Shown here: positions 33,063 through 46,913 of the stretch, one piece after another
How the letters are laid out: every line of letters begins with the position of its first letter
Numbering within the stretch: the stretch's first letter is position 1
Assembly (NCBI RefSeq): GCF_018294505.1
Contig: NC_057811.1
Span: 409,822,968 to 409,886,967, forward strand
Origin: Triticum aestivum
Lineage: Eukaryota > Streptophyta > Magnoliopsida > Poales > Poaceae
Reading direction: 5' to 3'
Length of the DNA stretch: 64,000 bases
The notes under the pieces: generated by a model
The model's database searches: none
What the model saw: only the letters and a program-made list of their open reading frames with translations
What the model was told of the DNA's origin: nothing
Position numbers and translations under genes: made by a program

Positions 33063-36000
33063 CAACTGCCTGTAGGAATCCCCCTTTCCAACTCCTTGGC
33101 CGAAGTCGAGTCTAGACATTGCAAAAACTTTTACTAACATGGCTGTGTGTCTTACGGGCCCACGTTGCCATTGGGTGGTATTAGGATCTTTTACTCCTTG
33201 TCTATACTCCGGGACTCTGATCTCTCTTCTATTCGGGTTAAGTGAATTTTGCTAAATCTAACATTAGGATCTCGTTATCACTTTCACCCGGGGAGCCCCT
33301 TATTACTGATGATCATCTGCTGCACGTGAAGACCCTGAAGATATTCTCCGCTGATAACCCGAGAACTTGTGTTCATCGCTTTTGCAATTCCCTTTCATCA
33401 ATAAACTCCTATGGATAACCACGTATACTCGCCATTCATACAATGTTTCCTAGTTGATCTTGTTATTACAAGATACCCCGAAATTCTCTCTGTTGTTCCG
33501 AGAATCCTTTGGGCTTACTACCTTGCTGTTCTTTGTCACCTGAATACCCCTACGGATAATTCTCGCACTTACCGAGTATCCGCTCATCCCCAGTTGATTC
33601 AAGTATTTCACAAAAGTGTTCAAAATACCATTCGATCTTCCGAAAATCCTCAGGAGCCTTTTTGCTCTTGAAATTCTTGCTTACTTGCATTATGATTAGT
33701 CTTAAGTCTCGTAATCTTATTGGCATCTCTTGTCATTATCATTTTGAGTCCGTTGATTCAGTTTGTTGCGAATGCTCGCAATCCTCAATCAGAGCCTAGA
33801 ATTCATCCTTCCGGCTCAGATGTCATATTAAACATGAGTTGGTTCTCGACCAATCAAATTGCCGTCGATTGTACCCCTAAGGCTATTCAACTTATCCATC
33901 CTTAATCAGAGCGTTTGCTTGTGATCCCTTGATTTGGAAATCATAATTCCTTTGCAATTGAGCTCTGAGTTAGTCAGTTGTTTCTATAATTCAATGTCTT
34001 TGCATTGTTTCTTGCTCTGGTTTTGTGCCGATACTCACATCAGATCCTTTATGGACTACCAGATCCTTTGTTGAATTTTATCCGACAATGTCCTTCATAT
34101 TCAATATCCTTGTGAGCCTTTCCACGGATATATAATGCCTTTGGTAAATTATATCCTCTGCTTTTTCAACCATGCTCTACTTTCGAGCCTGTGTTTATTA
34201 CTCCTGAAGGTTGTGTTATATGTCCCTACAATACCCCGATGGGTTGAACCTATGCCTTCCTTGATATGTGTGAACTTGAAAGTTTGCACGAGTCATACTC
34301 TTCTGCTATTTTGCCAGATAAAATTTCAACACTACAACTTCTTCGAAAATGAGAAGTGAATGGAAGGTTATACATTGAAGAAGTGGGAGTCGACCTTGAA
34401 CTTTGTGTTCATGCCCATGGACACGATGTAGATCCTACCGTAGAAGCTTCTTGTAATATTAACTATTTTGTTGATATAATATCATCTCGTATCTATGAAT
34501 TGATCGTTTGCAATCGTGCTTCCGACCATATTTTCTCCTTGAATTCCATTTCTCAAGCAAGTGAAAACACTTGTCTTCTCCAGATCAATACATCTTCGCA
34601 ACCTCTACGTCGATCTTCCTTCGAGTAATACCCTCCAGTACCTCGAGAATATCAAAGAATTGTGTTGCTTCCTATGAGTCTTCATCTAGTAATGCTTCTC
34701 ACCGATTTCAGAATTCCCCTGGGTTCTGAGTTATTTCACTCGAGAACACCGATAAGTGAATCGATTCCACACTTCGATTCAATAACTCTAAGTAATTTTC
34801 GTTGCTTATGAATTTAATAATCCTTCAAGCCATTCCTAGCCTGATCAGCTATATCCTTATCGTGCAAACTTTTTACTGTGCTACATGGTCCTTCTCGGAG
34901 CACAATTTTCGACGATGAGCTAAGCTTATGTTGATTTTCCTCATGATATCATTTCTCCTTGAACAACTAGCTTGATTCCGAGTTTGTGTCATATCCGTGG
35001 TTTTTAAATAACTTTTCGCTCCATCCTTTCTTTTGCTTGATGTTGTCGATGAGCGATTATATCTTTATGAAACCTCTCGAAAAATGTGTCATGATCATCA
35101 TCAACATTCCGAGCTCTTGAAGGATATCGATCAAATCCATGTTGAGAAATACCATCCTTGCCCCTCGATGAATTGTGTTATCATCGACAACATTCTTGCC
35201 CCCCCCCCCCACACAAACTTGTTCATGATTTGTGTTATACCTTGAGATCCTTGCTATCCAGCATTTGTTCCTCTTTACTTTGGAGTATTACCCTCTTTTA
35301 TATCAAGAATGTCGTGAGAATTTCACCACCTCTTGAGAATTCTCGATATAAGTGATACTTCACCATCACCATTCTTTTCTTGGTCCCCGTGTTGTTCCTA
35401 ACAGGAATACCGACAGATGGACTAGTAATTTTAAAACTGCTAGCAACCTTATTGCTTTGAAGTTAATGGCCAACATTTCAATCTTAGACCATTGGTTATC
35501 GAATCGCCATTCTAACATTGTTTGTGCTACCTAAGTCCGTATTTCGGGTGCACCGTCAACCAATGTTTAATCGTGTATGTTTCCTCGAGCATACCTCATT
35601 ACATCATTTGAACTAACAAAAGCTATCTCCTTGTTCACATAATTGTGGAAATCCATCTTCTGGAAATCTCGATGAATTGTCGCTGAGTCCATCAGCCACC
35701 TCCTAACCCTCCCCTTGAATTAATGATGAACTTTTGTTTCAGAACTAGCTTCCATGGTTCATTTCCCGAGAAATCTTACGATGTCTTATCGTCAATTTGT
35801 GTCGCACCTTTTTCTTCTCAGGCATCCTAAGTCTGAGGTATCGTGACACCAATTAGATTTGAATCTCGGTCAGATATGATGGTTGGAACATATTTCCAAG
35901 AGTTATAACATTGGTCTCTACATAACCCGGTAAGGTGGTGTCTTTGCTTAGCACCCCTAGCCAGAGGACCTTTTGTTATAATTTCCTTTTTAGCAAGGTT

Positions 36001-37247
36001 AACTATTCTTCCATGAGGAAATTGTAAGACTTATTCTATATGTTGTTCCTGATGAATCCTTGTGTATTCCAAGTCTGTTTTTTTTGCTTGAAGACCATGT
36101 CAATGCTATCTCGAAGCATGTCTGTGGTACTCCAATTTTCAACAAGAACATTTGAAGCCCAATGCTAAATGTTTTCTAGCTCAATTATCCAAACACCGTT
36201 GTATGGGTAATGTCATGAAATTTCTCTCCCCTTACCTAAAGAGTTTTCTACATTATATCCTGTCATGGATATCATGCTCTGCTTGTCCTTGGGAAGGTTA
36301 TACTCCTGATATATGTATTTAAACACATTTTCCTTTCCATTGTTCTGTTTAAAATGATATTCTCATTTTCCTTTGCATTGTTTTGTTTAACTTTTCTTGT
36401 GATCTATATGGTCTAAGCGTAATATTTCCTGCTTATGTAAACACCTCGGTGTGCAACTCTGTCAGTAAGACCCTGTTACTATTGTTGAAAACTTTCCGGT
36501 AACCGCCGATGGACGAGAACTCTACCTATTGGTCCGCCTCGTTCAACGAGCAGGAAAATGGTTCTCTACATCCCTCGCCCTTGGTACCGATGTTGTTGCC
36601 GACATAACCGACAGACTATCCTCTGACATGCCTTGCTTACATGATCGTGCAAGATGTCAACGCCCTTCTACTTTTAGCCCCCATGGTGGGCCCATAACCC
36701 ATAGTTCCACAGGATCGAAACCTGACTCTCTTGTACACCCTGTTGTCAAAGTTATTCCTCGCGCTTGACTTTGTATGTAATTCACGACCCACCTTCCGAT
36801 GAGATCATCAATTATGGTATCAGGCGCAATACTTATTCCCGTTGTTGTGGACCCCTTTCACGCCCTCTTTCAGGCATCGAACGATTGCCTGCCCGCTCGA
36901 ACTTCTCATGATACCTCCTTACTTTGCTCTCGATATTTTCTAAGGTTTTCAATCCGAGGGTTACTTTCCGCCACCTTACCCGTTGTTATCGACCAGATAG
37001 TCAACGATGCAGAGGTCCGTTCTCCCAGAATACCCCCCTTTTTTCTCTCTTTCGTAAGTACGACGGAGTTCCCGAAGAAAGGATGCTGACTTCATCATCA
37101 TGACCTGAAGCAGAGAAATGAAGACATCAACGTAATGGATCAACCTCTTCGAGAAGAGCAACCCAGAACTAAAAGATCCGTTAGAATTTCGTACCCAGAA
37201 CTTTCCTCCTTACTCCACCTCTTAAATCTCGGGACGAGATTTCTTGT

Positions 37248-37260
37248 AGTGAAGGAGATT
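37248..37260 (+). other. Polypurine tract of LARD family 1
   Basis: AGTGAAGGAGATT directly precedes TGTAACACC of the 3' LTR. Just upstream, ATCTCGGGACGAGATTTCTT (about 37,227) contains a small inverted repeat, ATCTCG/CGAGAT. Both are also found at 58,013-58,041. Confidence 0.8.
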
Positions 37261-40200
37261 TGTAACACCCCGGTAGTTAAGCTACAGTAACCACTCACTG
37301 ATGGTGCCATGTCATCACAATTATTTTCTAAACTTCACTTTATTCCAAACCGAATTTAAATTCATTATAAAATAAAGTCAAATTATTATTTCTCCAAACG
37401 GTAAAACAAAAATGTACGCTGGGTTGCAAAAATTCACTAACAATTTGTCATAGTGAAAGCAACATTTTGTAAAGTATTTAAATACCTTAACCTATAAAAC
37501 AGGGACAAAACGGTGATTTAAAATGCCTTTCTAATTATTTAAAATTCAAACTTTTTCAAATGCCCCCCAAACCATTTTACGTCAGTGTCTAAATTTGCAT
37601 TGTAATTTTGGGCCAAATAACATAATTAACAAAAGACATTTGCTATTTACTTTAATTGCAAATCATAGAAAAGGAAAAAAGGGACCTAAAACTACTTTGC
37701 GGCTGGGCCTAAAGTGGCCACGCGGCCCAGCCCACCTCCCCAGCTCCTTCTTCCTGTTCACAGTAGCCTCGTGGACAGAGGGGGCACGTCCATGGCACCG
37801 ATGGCCACGTGCCGGCCATCAGGCGACGCCCCGGCGACCTAAATGGCCGTCCACACGCCCCATCAAACCCTAGCATCACCAATCTTTCCCCCCTCGCGCC
37901 GCTTCACTCGCTATAGTCGTCGCCCGAGAATATCGTCGTCGCGCCACCGTCGATGCCATGCTCCGGAGCCACCCCGCGTCGCCCATGGAGGTCCAGGAGC
38001 CGCGCTGCGTCCTTCTACATCGACTGCTTCAACGGATCGGACGGGATTGGTAGTACATCGTCGCCATCGAGCTCCTCCCCACGTTTCGGCCGCCGCCTCA
38101 AACCGCTGCTCCGGCACCACCTCGGCCACCTCGAGCTCGCCACCGCCTTCCTCTCAGTGAGCCGCACCTGTTCGCCCTTTTCCCGCCTCGAATCCGCACC
38201 GTTTGTCCATGTTCCGCACTTCGGCCGCCATGGTCGGAGGTCCCGCGCTCCGCGTACCCTCACGCCCACGGCCGCTCCGGGCTGCGCCCTGGCCTCGTGC
38301 CCCGGCACCTTGTCTCGCGCACGCCCGCAGCCGCAGCTACTTGCTGCTCCCCTGCCCGCTGCTTGCACTGCTTCTGCTGCTCTGCGTGCTGCCGCTTTGC
38401 TTGTACTGCTGCTCTTGCCGCTGGCGCTGCGCACTGCTACTGCTCCTACTTGCTGCTGCTCTACGCTGCGCCGCTACTGCTACTGCCTGCTGCTGCCTCC
38501 CCGCTTGCCGGCCGTGCCTGCCGGCCGCGCCCCCCGCGCCGCGCTCGCCGCATCTTGGCCACGCCACGGCCATGGGCATGTGTCTGTGTGCTTGTGCGTG
38601 ATGCACAACCACATCATGGCCGGCTTGTGCCACTGCACATGGCCCAGGCCAAGTTAATTAGCGCCTAATTAAAGCTTAGTTAGGGGTAATTCGTGGTAGG
38701 TTAGCTAGTAATCTATGGCATGTGGGACCCTCCCAAATGAGTAAATTAGTTAGGTGTATTTTTAGCACATGTGGCAATGACATGTGGGCCACACACATCC
38801 TATTTGACCAGTCAAATTGACTGGGTCAACCTACCCCATGGCCCCACCAGTAATACAAACTGGCTGGCACAGCCCCATGTGACAGAAGTATTTAGATATT
38901 TAATTTCGAACTAAAATAATCCAGAAAATCTAATAAACTGTGAAAATTAATAGAAAAATAACCGTAACTCGGATGAAAATGTTTTCTATATGAAAGTTGC
39001 GCAGAATGACGAGACGAACCCGAAAACGCGGTCCGTTTGTCAGCCACACGTCCCTAGCATAGAGAACATGCAACATTTCACCTCCGGTTCATCTGTCCAA
39101 AAAGGTGAAACACCGGGAATACTTTCCCGGATGTTTCCCCCCTCCGCCGGTATCACCTATCCCTGCGTTAGATCACCCCTGGCACCGCGTATTACCTTGT
39201 TATGTTCTGTGATGCTTTGTTTGCTTCGTATTTATTGTTTCTTCCCCCTCTTCTCTCCGGTAGACTACGAGACTGACGCCGCTGCTGGTGCCCGATCGAC
39301 TACGTTGTTGACGACCCCTCCTTCTCGGCTGAGCTTCCAGGCAAGCCCTCCCCCCCTTGATCACCAGATATCGCCTATTCTTCTCTATACTGCTTGCATT
39401 AGAGTAGTGTAGCATGTTACTGCTTTCGGTTAATCCTATTCTGCTGCATAGCCTGTCATTGTTGCTACAGTTGTTACCCTTACCTGCTATCCTACTGCTT
39501 AGTATAGGATGCTAGTGTTCCATCAGTGGCCCTACACTCCTGTCCGTCTGCCATGCTATACTACTGGGCCGTGGTCACTTCGGGAGGTGATCACGGGTAT
39601 ATACTATATACTTTATATACATGACACATGTGGTGACTGAAGTCGGGTCGGCTCGTTGAGTACCCGCAAGTGATTCTGATGAGGGGGCTGAAAGGACAGG
39701 TGGCTCCATCCCGGTAGAGGTGGGCCTGGGTTCCTGACGGCCCCCGACTGTTACTTTATGGCGGAGCGACAGGGCAGGGTGAGACCACCTAGGAGAGAGG
39801 TGGGCCTGGCCCTGGTCGGCGTTCGCGGATACTTAACACGCTTAACGAGATCTTGGTATTTGATCTAAGTCTGGCCATTTGGTCTATACGCACTAACCAA
39901 CTACGCGGGAACAGTTATGGGCACTCGACATCGTGGTACCAGCCGAAGCTCTTCTTGACGTCAGTGACGGAGCGGCGCGCGCCGGATTGGACTGGAACGC
40001 CTGCTAGGCTTGGTCTGCTTCCGACCGCGTACGCAACATGCAGGTGTGCAATGGGCGATGGGCCCAGACCCCTGCTCGCATAGGATTTAGACCGGCGTGT
40101 TGACCTCTCTGTTGAGCCTAGGTGGGACTGCGACGTGTTGATCTTCCGCGGCCGGGCATGACCCAGAAAAGTGTGTCCGGCCAAATGGGATCGAGCGTGT

Positions 40201-41030
40201 TGGGTTATGTGGTGCACCCCTGCAGGGAAGTTTATCTATTCGAATAGCCGTGTCCCTCGGTAAAAGGACGACCCGGAGTTGTACCTTGACCTTATGACAA
40301 TTAGAACCGGATACTTAATAAAATACACCCTTCCAAGTGCCAGATACAACCCGGTGATCGCTCTCTAACAGGGCGACGAGGAGGGGATCGCCGGGTAGGA
40401 TTATGCTATGCGATGCTACTTGGTGAACTTACCATCTACTCTCTTCTACATGCTGCAAGATGGAGGTGGCCAGAAGCGTAGTCTTCGACAGGATTAGTTA
40501 TCCCCCTCTTATTCTGGCATTCTGCAGTTCAGTCCACTGATATGGCCCTTTACACATATACCCATGCATATGTAGTGCAGCTCCTTGCTTGCGAGTACTT
40601 TGGATGAGTACTCGCGGTTGCTTTTCCCCCTCTTTTCCGCCTTTCCCTTCTACCTGGTTGTCGCAACCAGATGCTGGAGTCCAGGAGCTAGAGATCCCGA
40701 GGATGATTCTACATGGAGTTCGGCTTCGAGGACTAGTTAGGAGGTCCTAGGCAGGAGGCCTTGCCTTTTCGATCGTTGCTACTTTTGTGCTAGCCTTCTT
40801 AAGGCAAACTTGTTTAACTTATGTCTGTACTCAGATATTGTTGCTTCCGTTGACTCGTCTATGATCGAGCACTTGTATTCGAGCCCTCGAGGCCCCTGGC
40901 TTGTAATTATGATGCTTGTATGACTTATTTATGTTGTAGAGTTGTGTTGTGATATCTTCCCGTGAGGCCTTGATCTTGATCGTACACATTTGCGTGCATG
41001 ATTATGTACGGTCAAATCGGGGGCGTCACA
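37261..41030 (+). mobile_element. LARD-family-1 LTR copy C (full length, 3' LTR)
   Basis: It runs from TGTAACACCCCGG after the PPT to GGCGTCACA (3,770 bp). It is followed directly by Athila sequence starting with the 17-bp ATGTTGGTCTAGCTGAA. Its triplet-rich block (about 38,330-38,530) differs from the other copies by several indels that shift the reading frame. Confidence 0.85.
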
Positions 41031-41760
41031 ATGTTGGTCTAGCTGAATCTGTCAGAAAACAACAAGGAAAGAGAATAGAGAATTTCTCTTTGATACGGTG
41101 GTTAACAGGTTCGGGAAGTATATATAGATTTTTTTTATCTTGGAGGACAAGCATACGGAAGAAAAACGGAGTCTGAAAGGTGTCCCACGTGGGCACAACC
41201 CACCTGGGCGCGCCAGTCAAGCCTGGCGCGCCCTGGTGTCTTGTGCCTACCAGGTATGCTTCCTGGAAGTTTCTTATTTTCCTACTTTTCTAAATATTCC
41301 AAAACTAACAGAAAATATTTTTGCGGATCTTTTGGAGTCCGTTTACTTACCGTATCACGGACCTCCTTATGTTCACGATTCTGGAGTGTTCCGGAAGGAC
41401 TCTTTTATGTGTTCTTCCGGTGTCAAAGTTTGGATAAGATTGCTTTCAACATTAATGGGCGTACCTGAGATATAATGTTTTATTCGTTGCCCATTGACAA
41501 CCTTCGGGTTAGTACCTTCGGCATTATTTATTTTGATGGCTCCAGACCGACAAACCTCCGCGATAACATATGGGCCTTCCCATTTTGGGAGGAGTTTTCC
41601 TGCAAAGAATCTGAAACGAGAGTTGTACAAAAGAACATATTCTCTGATTTTAAACTCACGCTTTTGGATTCTTTTGTCATGCCATCTTTTAACTTTTTCT
41701 TTGAATAATTTTGCATTTTCATAAGCTTGGGTTCTCCATTCATCTAAAGAACTAATATCA
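41031..41760 (-). pseudogene. Duplicated Athila piece 2: 3' end of integrase plus leader
   Basis: These 730 bp are again equivalent to 45,330-46,058, with the same end point TAATATCA joined to CATAGTG of an LTR. The integrase C-terminal frame ends at 41,373. The hairpin GGGCGCGCCAG/CTGGCGCGCCC is at 41,206-41,233. Confidence 0.85.
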
Positions 41761-44700
41761 CATAGTGAAACCAACATTTTGTAAAGTATTTAAATACCTT
41801 AACCTATAAAACAGGGACAAAACGGTGATTTAAAATGCCTTTCTAATTATTTAAAATTCAAACTTTTTCAGATGCCCCCCAAACCATTTTACGTCAGTGT
41901 CTAAATTTGCATTGTAATTTTGGGCCAAATAACATAATTAACAAAAGACATTTGCTATTAAATTTAATTGCAAATCATAGAAAAGGAAAAAAAGGACCTA
42001 AAACTACTTTGCGGCTCGGCCTAAAGTGGGCACGCGGCCCAGCCCACCTCCCTAGCTCCTTCTTCCCGTTCACAGTAGCCTCGTGGACAGAGGGGGCACG
42101 TCCATGGCACCGATGGCCACGTGCCGGCCATCGGGCGATGCCCCGGCGACCTAAATGGCCGTCCACACGCCCCATCAAACCCTAGCATCGCCAATCTTTC
42201 CCCCCCCCCGCGCCGCTTCACTCGCTATAGCCGTCGCCCGAGAATATCGTCGTCGCGCCACCGTCGATGCCGTGCTCCAGAGCCACCCCGCGTCGCCCAT
42301 GGAGGTCCAGGAGCTGCGCTGCGTCCTTCTACATCGACTACTTCAACGGATCGGACAGGATTGGTAGTACATCGTTGCCATCGAGCTCCTCCCTACGTTT
42401 CGGCCGCCGCCTCGAACCGCTGCTCCGGCACCGCCTCGGCCACCTCGAGCTCGCCACCGCCTTCCTCTCAGTGAGCCGCACCTGTTCGCCCTTTTCCCGC
42501 CTCGAATCCGCGCCGTTTGTCCACGTTCCGCGCTTCGGCCGCCATGGCCGGAGGTCCCGCGCTCCGCGTACCCTCACGCCCACGGCCGCTCCGGGCTGCG
42601 CCCTGGCCTCGTGCCCCGGCGCCTTGTCTCGCGCACGCCCGCAGCCGCAGCTGCTTGCTGCTCCCCTGCCCGCTGCTTGCACTGCTTCTGCTGCTCTGCG
42701 TGCTGCCGCTTTGCTTGTACTCCTGCTCTTGCCGCTGGCGCTGCGCACTGCTGCTGCTCCTACTTGCTGCTGCGCCGCTACTGCTACTGCCTGCTGCTGT
42801 CTCCCCACTTGCCGGCCGTGCCTGCTGGCCGCGTCCCCCCGCGCCGCGCTCGCCGCATCTTGGCCACGCCACGGCCATGGGCATGTGCCTGTGTGCTTGT
42901 GCGTGATGCACAACCACATCATGCCGGCTTGTGCCACTGCACATGGCCCAGGCCAAGTTAATTAGCGCCTAATTAAAGGTTAGTTAGGGGTAATTCGTGG
43001 TAGGTTAGCTAGTAATCTATGGCATGTGGGACCCTCCCAAATGAGTAAATTAGTTAGGTGTATTTTTAGCATATGTGGCAATGACATGTGGGCCACACAC
43101 ATCCTATTTGACCAGTCAAATTGACTGGGTCAACCTACCCCATGGCCCCACCTGTAATACAAACTGGCTGGCACAGCCCCATGTGACAGAAGTATTTAGA
43201 TATTTAAATTCGAACTAAAATAATCCAGAAAATCTAATAAACTGTGAAAATTAATAGAAAAATAACCGTAACTCGGATGAAAATGTTTTCTATATGAAAG
43301 TTGCGCAGAATGACGAGACGAACCCGAATACGCGGTCCGTTTGTCAGCCACACGTCCCTAGCATAGAGAACATGCAACATTTCACCTCCGGTTCATCTGT
43401 CCGAAAACGTGAAACACCGGGAATACTTTCCCGGATGTTTCCCCCCTTCGCCGGTATCACCTATCCCCGCGTTAGATCACCCCTGGCACCGCGTATTACC
43501 TTGTTATGTTCTGTGATGCTTTGTTTGCTCCGTATTTATTGTTTCTTCCCCCTCTTCTCTCCGGTAGACTACGAGACTGACGCCGCTGCTGGTGCCCGAT
43601 CGACTACGTTGTTGACGACCCCTCCTTCTCGGCTGAGCTTCCAGGCAAGCCCCCCCTGATCACCAGATATCGCCTATTCTTCTCTATACTGCTTGCATTA
43701 GAGTAGTGTAGCATGTTACTGCTTTTGGTTAATCCTATTCTGCTGCATAGCCTGTCATTGTTTCTACAGTTGTTACCCTTACCTGCTATCCTACTGCTTA
43801 GTATAGGATGCTAGTGTTCCATCAGTGGCCCTACACTCCTGTCCGTCTGCCATGCTATACTACTGGGCCGTGATCACTTCGGGAGGTGATCACGGGTATA
43901 TACTATATACTTTATATACATGACACATGTGGTGACTAAAGTCGGGTCGGCTCGTTGAGTACCCGCAAGTGATTCTGATGAGGGGGCTGAAAGGACAGGT
44001 GGCTCCATCCCGGTAGAGGTGGGCCTGGGTTCCTGACGGCCCCCGATTGTTACTTTATGGCGGAGCGACAGGGCAGGTTGAGACCACCTAGGAGAGAGGT
44101 GGGCCTGGCCCTGGTCGGCGTTCGCGGATACTTAACACGCTTAACGAGATCTTGGTATTTGATCTAAGTCTGGCCATTTGGTCTATACGCACTAACCAAC
44201 TACGCGGGAACAGTTATGGGCACTCGACATCGTGGTACCAGCCGAAGCTCTTCTTGACGTCACCAACGGAGCGGCGCGCGCCGGATTGGACTGGAACGCC
44301 TGCTAGGCTAGGTCTGCTTCCGACCGCGTACGCAACATGCAGGTGTGCAATGGGCGATGGGCCCAGACCCCTGCGCGCATAGGATTTAGACCGGCGTGTT
44401 GACCTCTCTGTTGAGCCTAGGTGGGACTGCGACGTGTTGATCTTCCGCGGCCGGGCATGACCCAGAAAAGTGTGTCCGGCCAAATGGGATCGAGCGTGTT
44501 GGGTTATGTGGTGCACCCCTGCAGGGAAGTTTATCTATTCGAATAGCCGTGTCCCTCGGTAAAAGGACGACCCGGAGTTGTACCTTGACCTTATGACAAT
44601 TAGAACCGGATACTTAATAAACTACACCCTTCCAAGTGCCAGATACAACCCGGTGATCGCTCTCTAACAGGGCGACGAGGAGGGGATCGCCGGGTAGGAT

Positions 44701-45329
44701 TATGCTATGCGATGCTACTTGGTGAACTTACCATCTACTCTCTTCTACATGCTGCAAGATGGAGGTGGCCAGAAGCGTAGTCTTCGACAGGATTAGTTAT
44801 CCCCCTCTTATTCTGGCATTCTGCAGTTCAGTCCACTGATATGGCCCTTTACACATATACCCATGCATATGTAGTGCAGCTCCTTGGTTGCGAGTACTTT
44901 GGATGAGTACTCGCGGTTGCTTTCCCCCCTCTTTTCCGCCTTTCCCTTCTACCTGGTTGTCGCAACCAGATGCTGGAGTCCAGGAGCTAGAGATCCCGAG
45001 GATGATTCTACATGGAGTTCGGCTTCGAGGAGTAGTTAGGAGGTCCCAGGCAGGAGGCCTTGCCTTTTCGATCGTTGCTACTTTTGTGCTAGCCTTCTTA
45101 AGGCAAACTTGTTTAACTTATGTCTGTACTCAGATATTGTTGCTTCCGCTGACTCGTCTATGATCGAGCACTTGTATTTGAGCCCTCGAGGCCCCTGGCT
45201 TGTAATTATGATGCTTGTATGACTTATTTATGTTATAGAATTGTGTTGTGATATCTTCTCGTGAGACCTTGATCTTGATCGTACACATTTGCGTGCATGA
45301 TTATGTACGGTCAAATCGGGGGCGTCACA
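41761..45329 (+). mobile_element. LARD-family-1 LTR copy D (lacks first 188 bp)
   Basis: It starts at CATAGTGAAACC exactly as copy B does and ends GGCGTCACA, followed by intact Athila sequence with ATGTTGGTCTAGCTGAA (45,330-45,346). It has no PBS or internal region. Together with the preceding 730 bp it forms a unit that is a tandem duplication of the LTR/Athila junction. Confidence 0.85.
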
Positions 45330-45670
45330 ATGTTGGTCTAGCTGAATCTGTCAGAAAACAACAAGGAAAGAGAATAGAGAATTTCTCTGTGATACGGTGG
45401 TTAACAGGTTCGGGAAGTATATATAGATTTTTTTATCTTGGAGGACAAGCATACGGAAGAAAAACGGAGTCTGAAAGGTGTCCCACGTGGGCACAACCCA
45501 CCTGGGCGCGCCAGTCAAGCCTGGCGCGCCCTGGTGTCTTGTGCCTACCAGGTATGCTTCCTGGAAGTTTCTTATTTTCCTACTTTTCTAAATATTCCAA
45601 AACTAACAGAAAATATTTTTGCGGATCTTTTGGAGTCCGTTTACTTACCGTATCACGGACCTCCTTATGT
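45330..45670 (-). other. Athila leader between integrase and downstream ORF
   Basis: Non-coding. It contains the 28-nt hairpin GGGCGCGCCAG, TCAAGC, CTGGCGCGCCC at 45,504-45,531 (also at 28,938-28,965 and 41,206-41,233). Similar GC-rich inverted sequence occurs in the Athila LTR at about 22,577. Confidence 0.65.
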
Positions 45671-46913
45671 TCACGATTCTGGAGTGTTCCGGAAGGACTC
45701 TTTTATGTGTTCTTCCGGTGTCAAAGTTTGGATAAGATTGCTTTCAACATTAATGGGCGTGACTGAGATATAATGTTTTATTCGTTGCCCATTGACAACC
45801 TTCGGGTTAGTACCTTCGGCATTATTTATTTTGATGGCTCCAGACCGACAAACCTCCGCGATAACATATGGGCCTTCCCATTTTGGGAGGAGTTTTCCTG
45901 CAAAGAATCTGAAACGAGAGTTGTACAAAAGAACATATTCTCTGATTTTAAACTCACGCTTTTGGATTCTTTTGTCATGCCATCTTTTAACTTTTTCTTT
46001 GAATAATTTTGCATTTTCATAAGCTTGGGTTCTCCATTCATCTAAAGAACTAATATCAAATAACCTCTTTTCACCGGCAAGTTTGAAATCATAGTTGAGT
46101 TCTTTGATTGCCCAATATGCTTTATGATCTAATTCAAGAGGCAAGTGACAAGCTTTTCCATAAACCATTTTATAAGGAGACATACCCATAGGATTTTTAT
46201 ATGCTATTATAAAAGCCCAAAGTGCATCATCTAATTTCTTAGACCAATTCGTCCTGGACCTATTGACAATCTTTTGCAAAATTAATTTTATTTCTCTATT
46301 GCTAAGTTCAACTTGACCACTAGACTGAGGATGAGAAGGTGATGCAATTCTATGCTTAACATCATACTTGGCAAGCATTTTACGGAAAGCACCATGAATA
46401 AAGTGTGAACCACCATTAGTCATTAGATATCTAGGGACTCCAAACCTTGGGAATATAACTTCCTTAAGCATTTTAATAGAGGTGTTGTGATCAACACTAC
46501 TGGTTGGAATAGCTTCCACCCATTTAGTAACATAATCAACAACAACCAAAATATATGTATACCCATTAGAGGAAGGAAAAGGTCCCATGTAATCAAATCC
46601 CCAAACAACAAATGGTTCAACAACAAGTGAATAGTTCATAGGCATTTCTTGACGCTTACCGATATTACCTATTTTTTGACATTCATCACAAGATAAGACG
46701 AACTTACGGGCATCCTTGAAGAGAGTAGGCCAATCAAATCCAGACTGCAATTCCTTGTGATCAGTTCTATCTCCAGCATGATGCCCTCCATAAGCTTCGG
46801 AGTGACATTTCTGTAGGATTTGTCCCTGTTCATGCTCAGGTACACAACGTCTAATAATACCATCTACACCTTCTTTATAAAGATGTGGGTCATCCCAAAA
46901 GTAATGTCTTAAA
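45671..46913 (-). pseudogene. Athila integrase, catalytic Asp changed to Asn
   Basis: Integrase would insert the cDNA into the genome. The frame is open from about 46,913 to the stop at 45,671. The HHCC zinc finger (GGHH...CDEC) spans about 46,685-46,805. Counting from the Leu codon (TTG) at 46,750, the DDE core shows D53 (GFDYMGPF), then N112 (MTNGGSHF) where the family has Asp, then E148 (SGQVE); 35 residues separate 112 and 148 as expected. The N112 codon is 46,415-46,417; a C-to-T change on the plus strand would explain it. The C-terminal part (LDEWRTQAYE, PKWEGPYVI) is complete. The upstream join to RNase H is frameshifted at about 46,914-46,990, so this is not a working protein. Confidence 0.85.

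Larger units (their letters stand above)
33048..37260 (+). mobile_element. LARD-family-1 internal region, non-coding
   Basis: These 4.2 kb lie between PBS and PPT. No gag or pol motif can be found in any frame; the longest frames are below 100 codons. A C-run lies at about 35,201-35,210. The whole region aligns in order with 53,831-58,041 of the second LARD element. Non-autonomous elements with multi-kb LTRs and a conserved non-coding core are known in Triticeae as LARDs, and this fits. Any protein supply must have come from another element. Confidence 0.8.

Noticed and set aside
33048..37260. Hidden gag-pol in the LARD internal region
   Set aside because: Short frames were scanned for RT, RNase H, integrase and gag zinc-knuckle motifs by eye and none were found in either LARD element.
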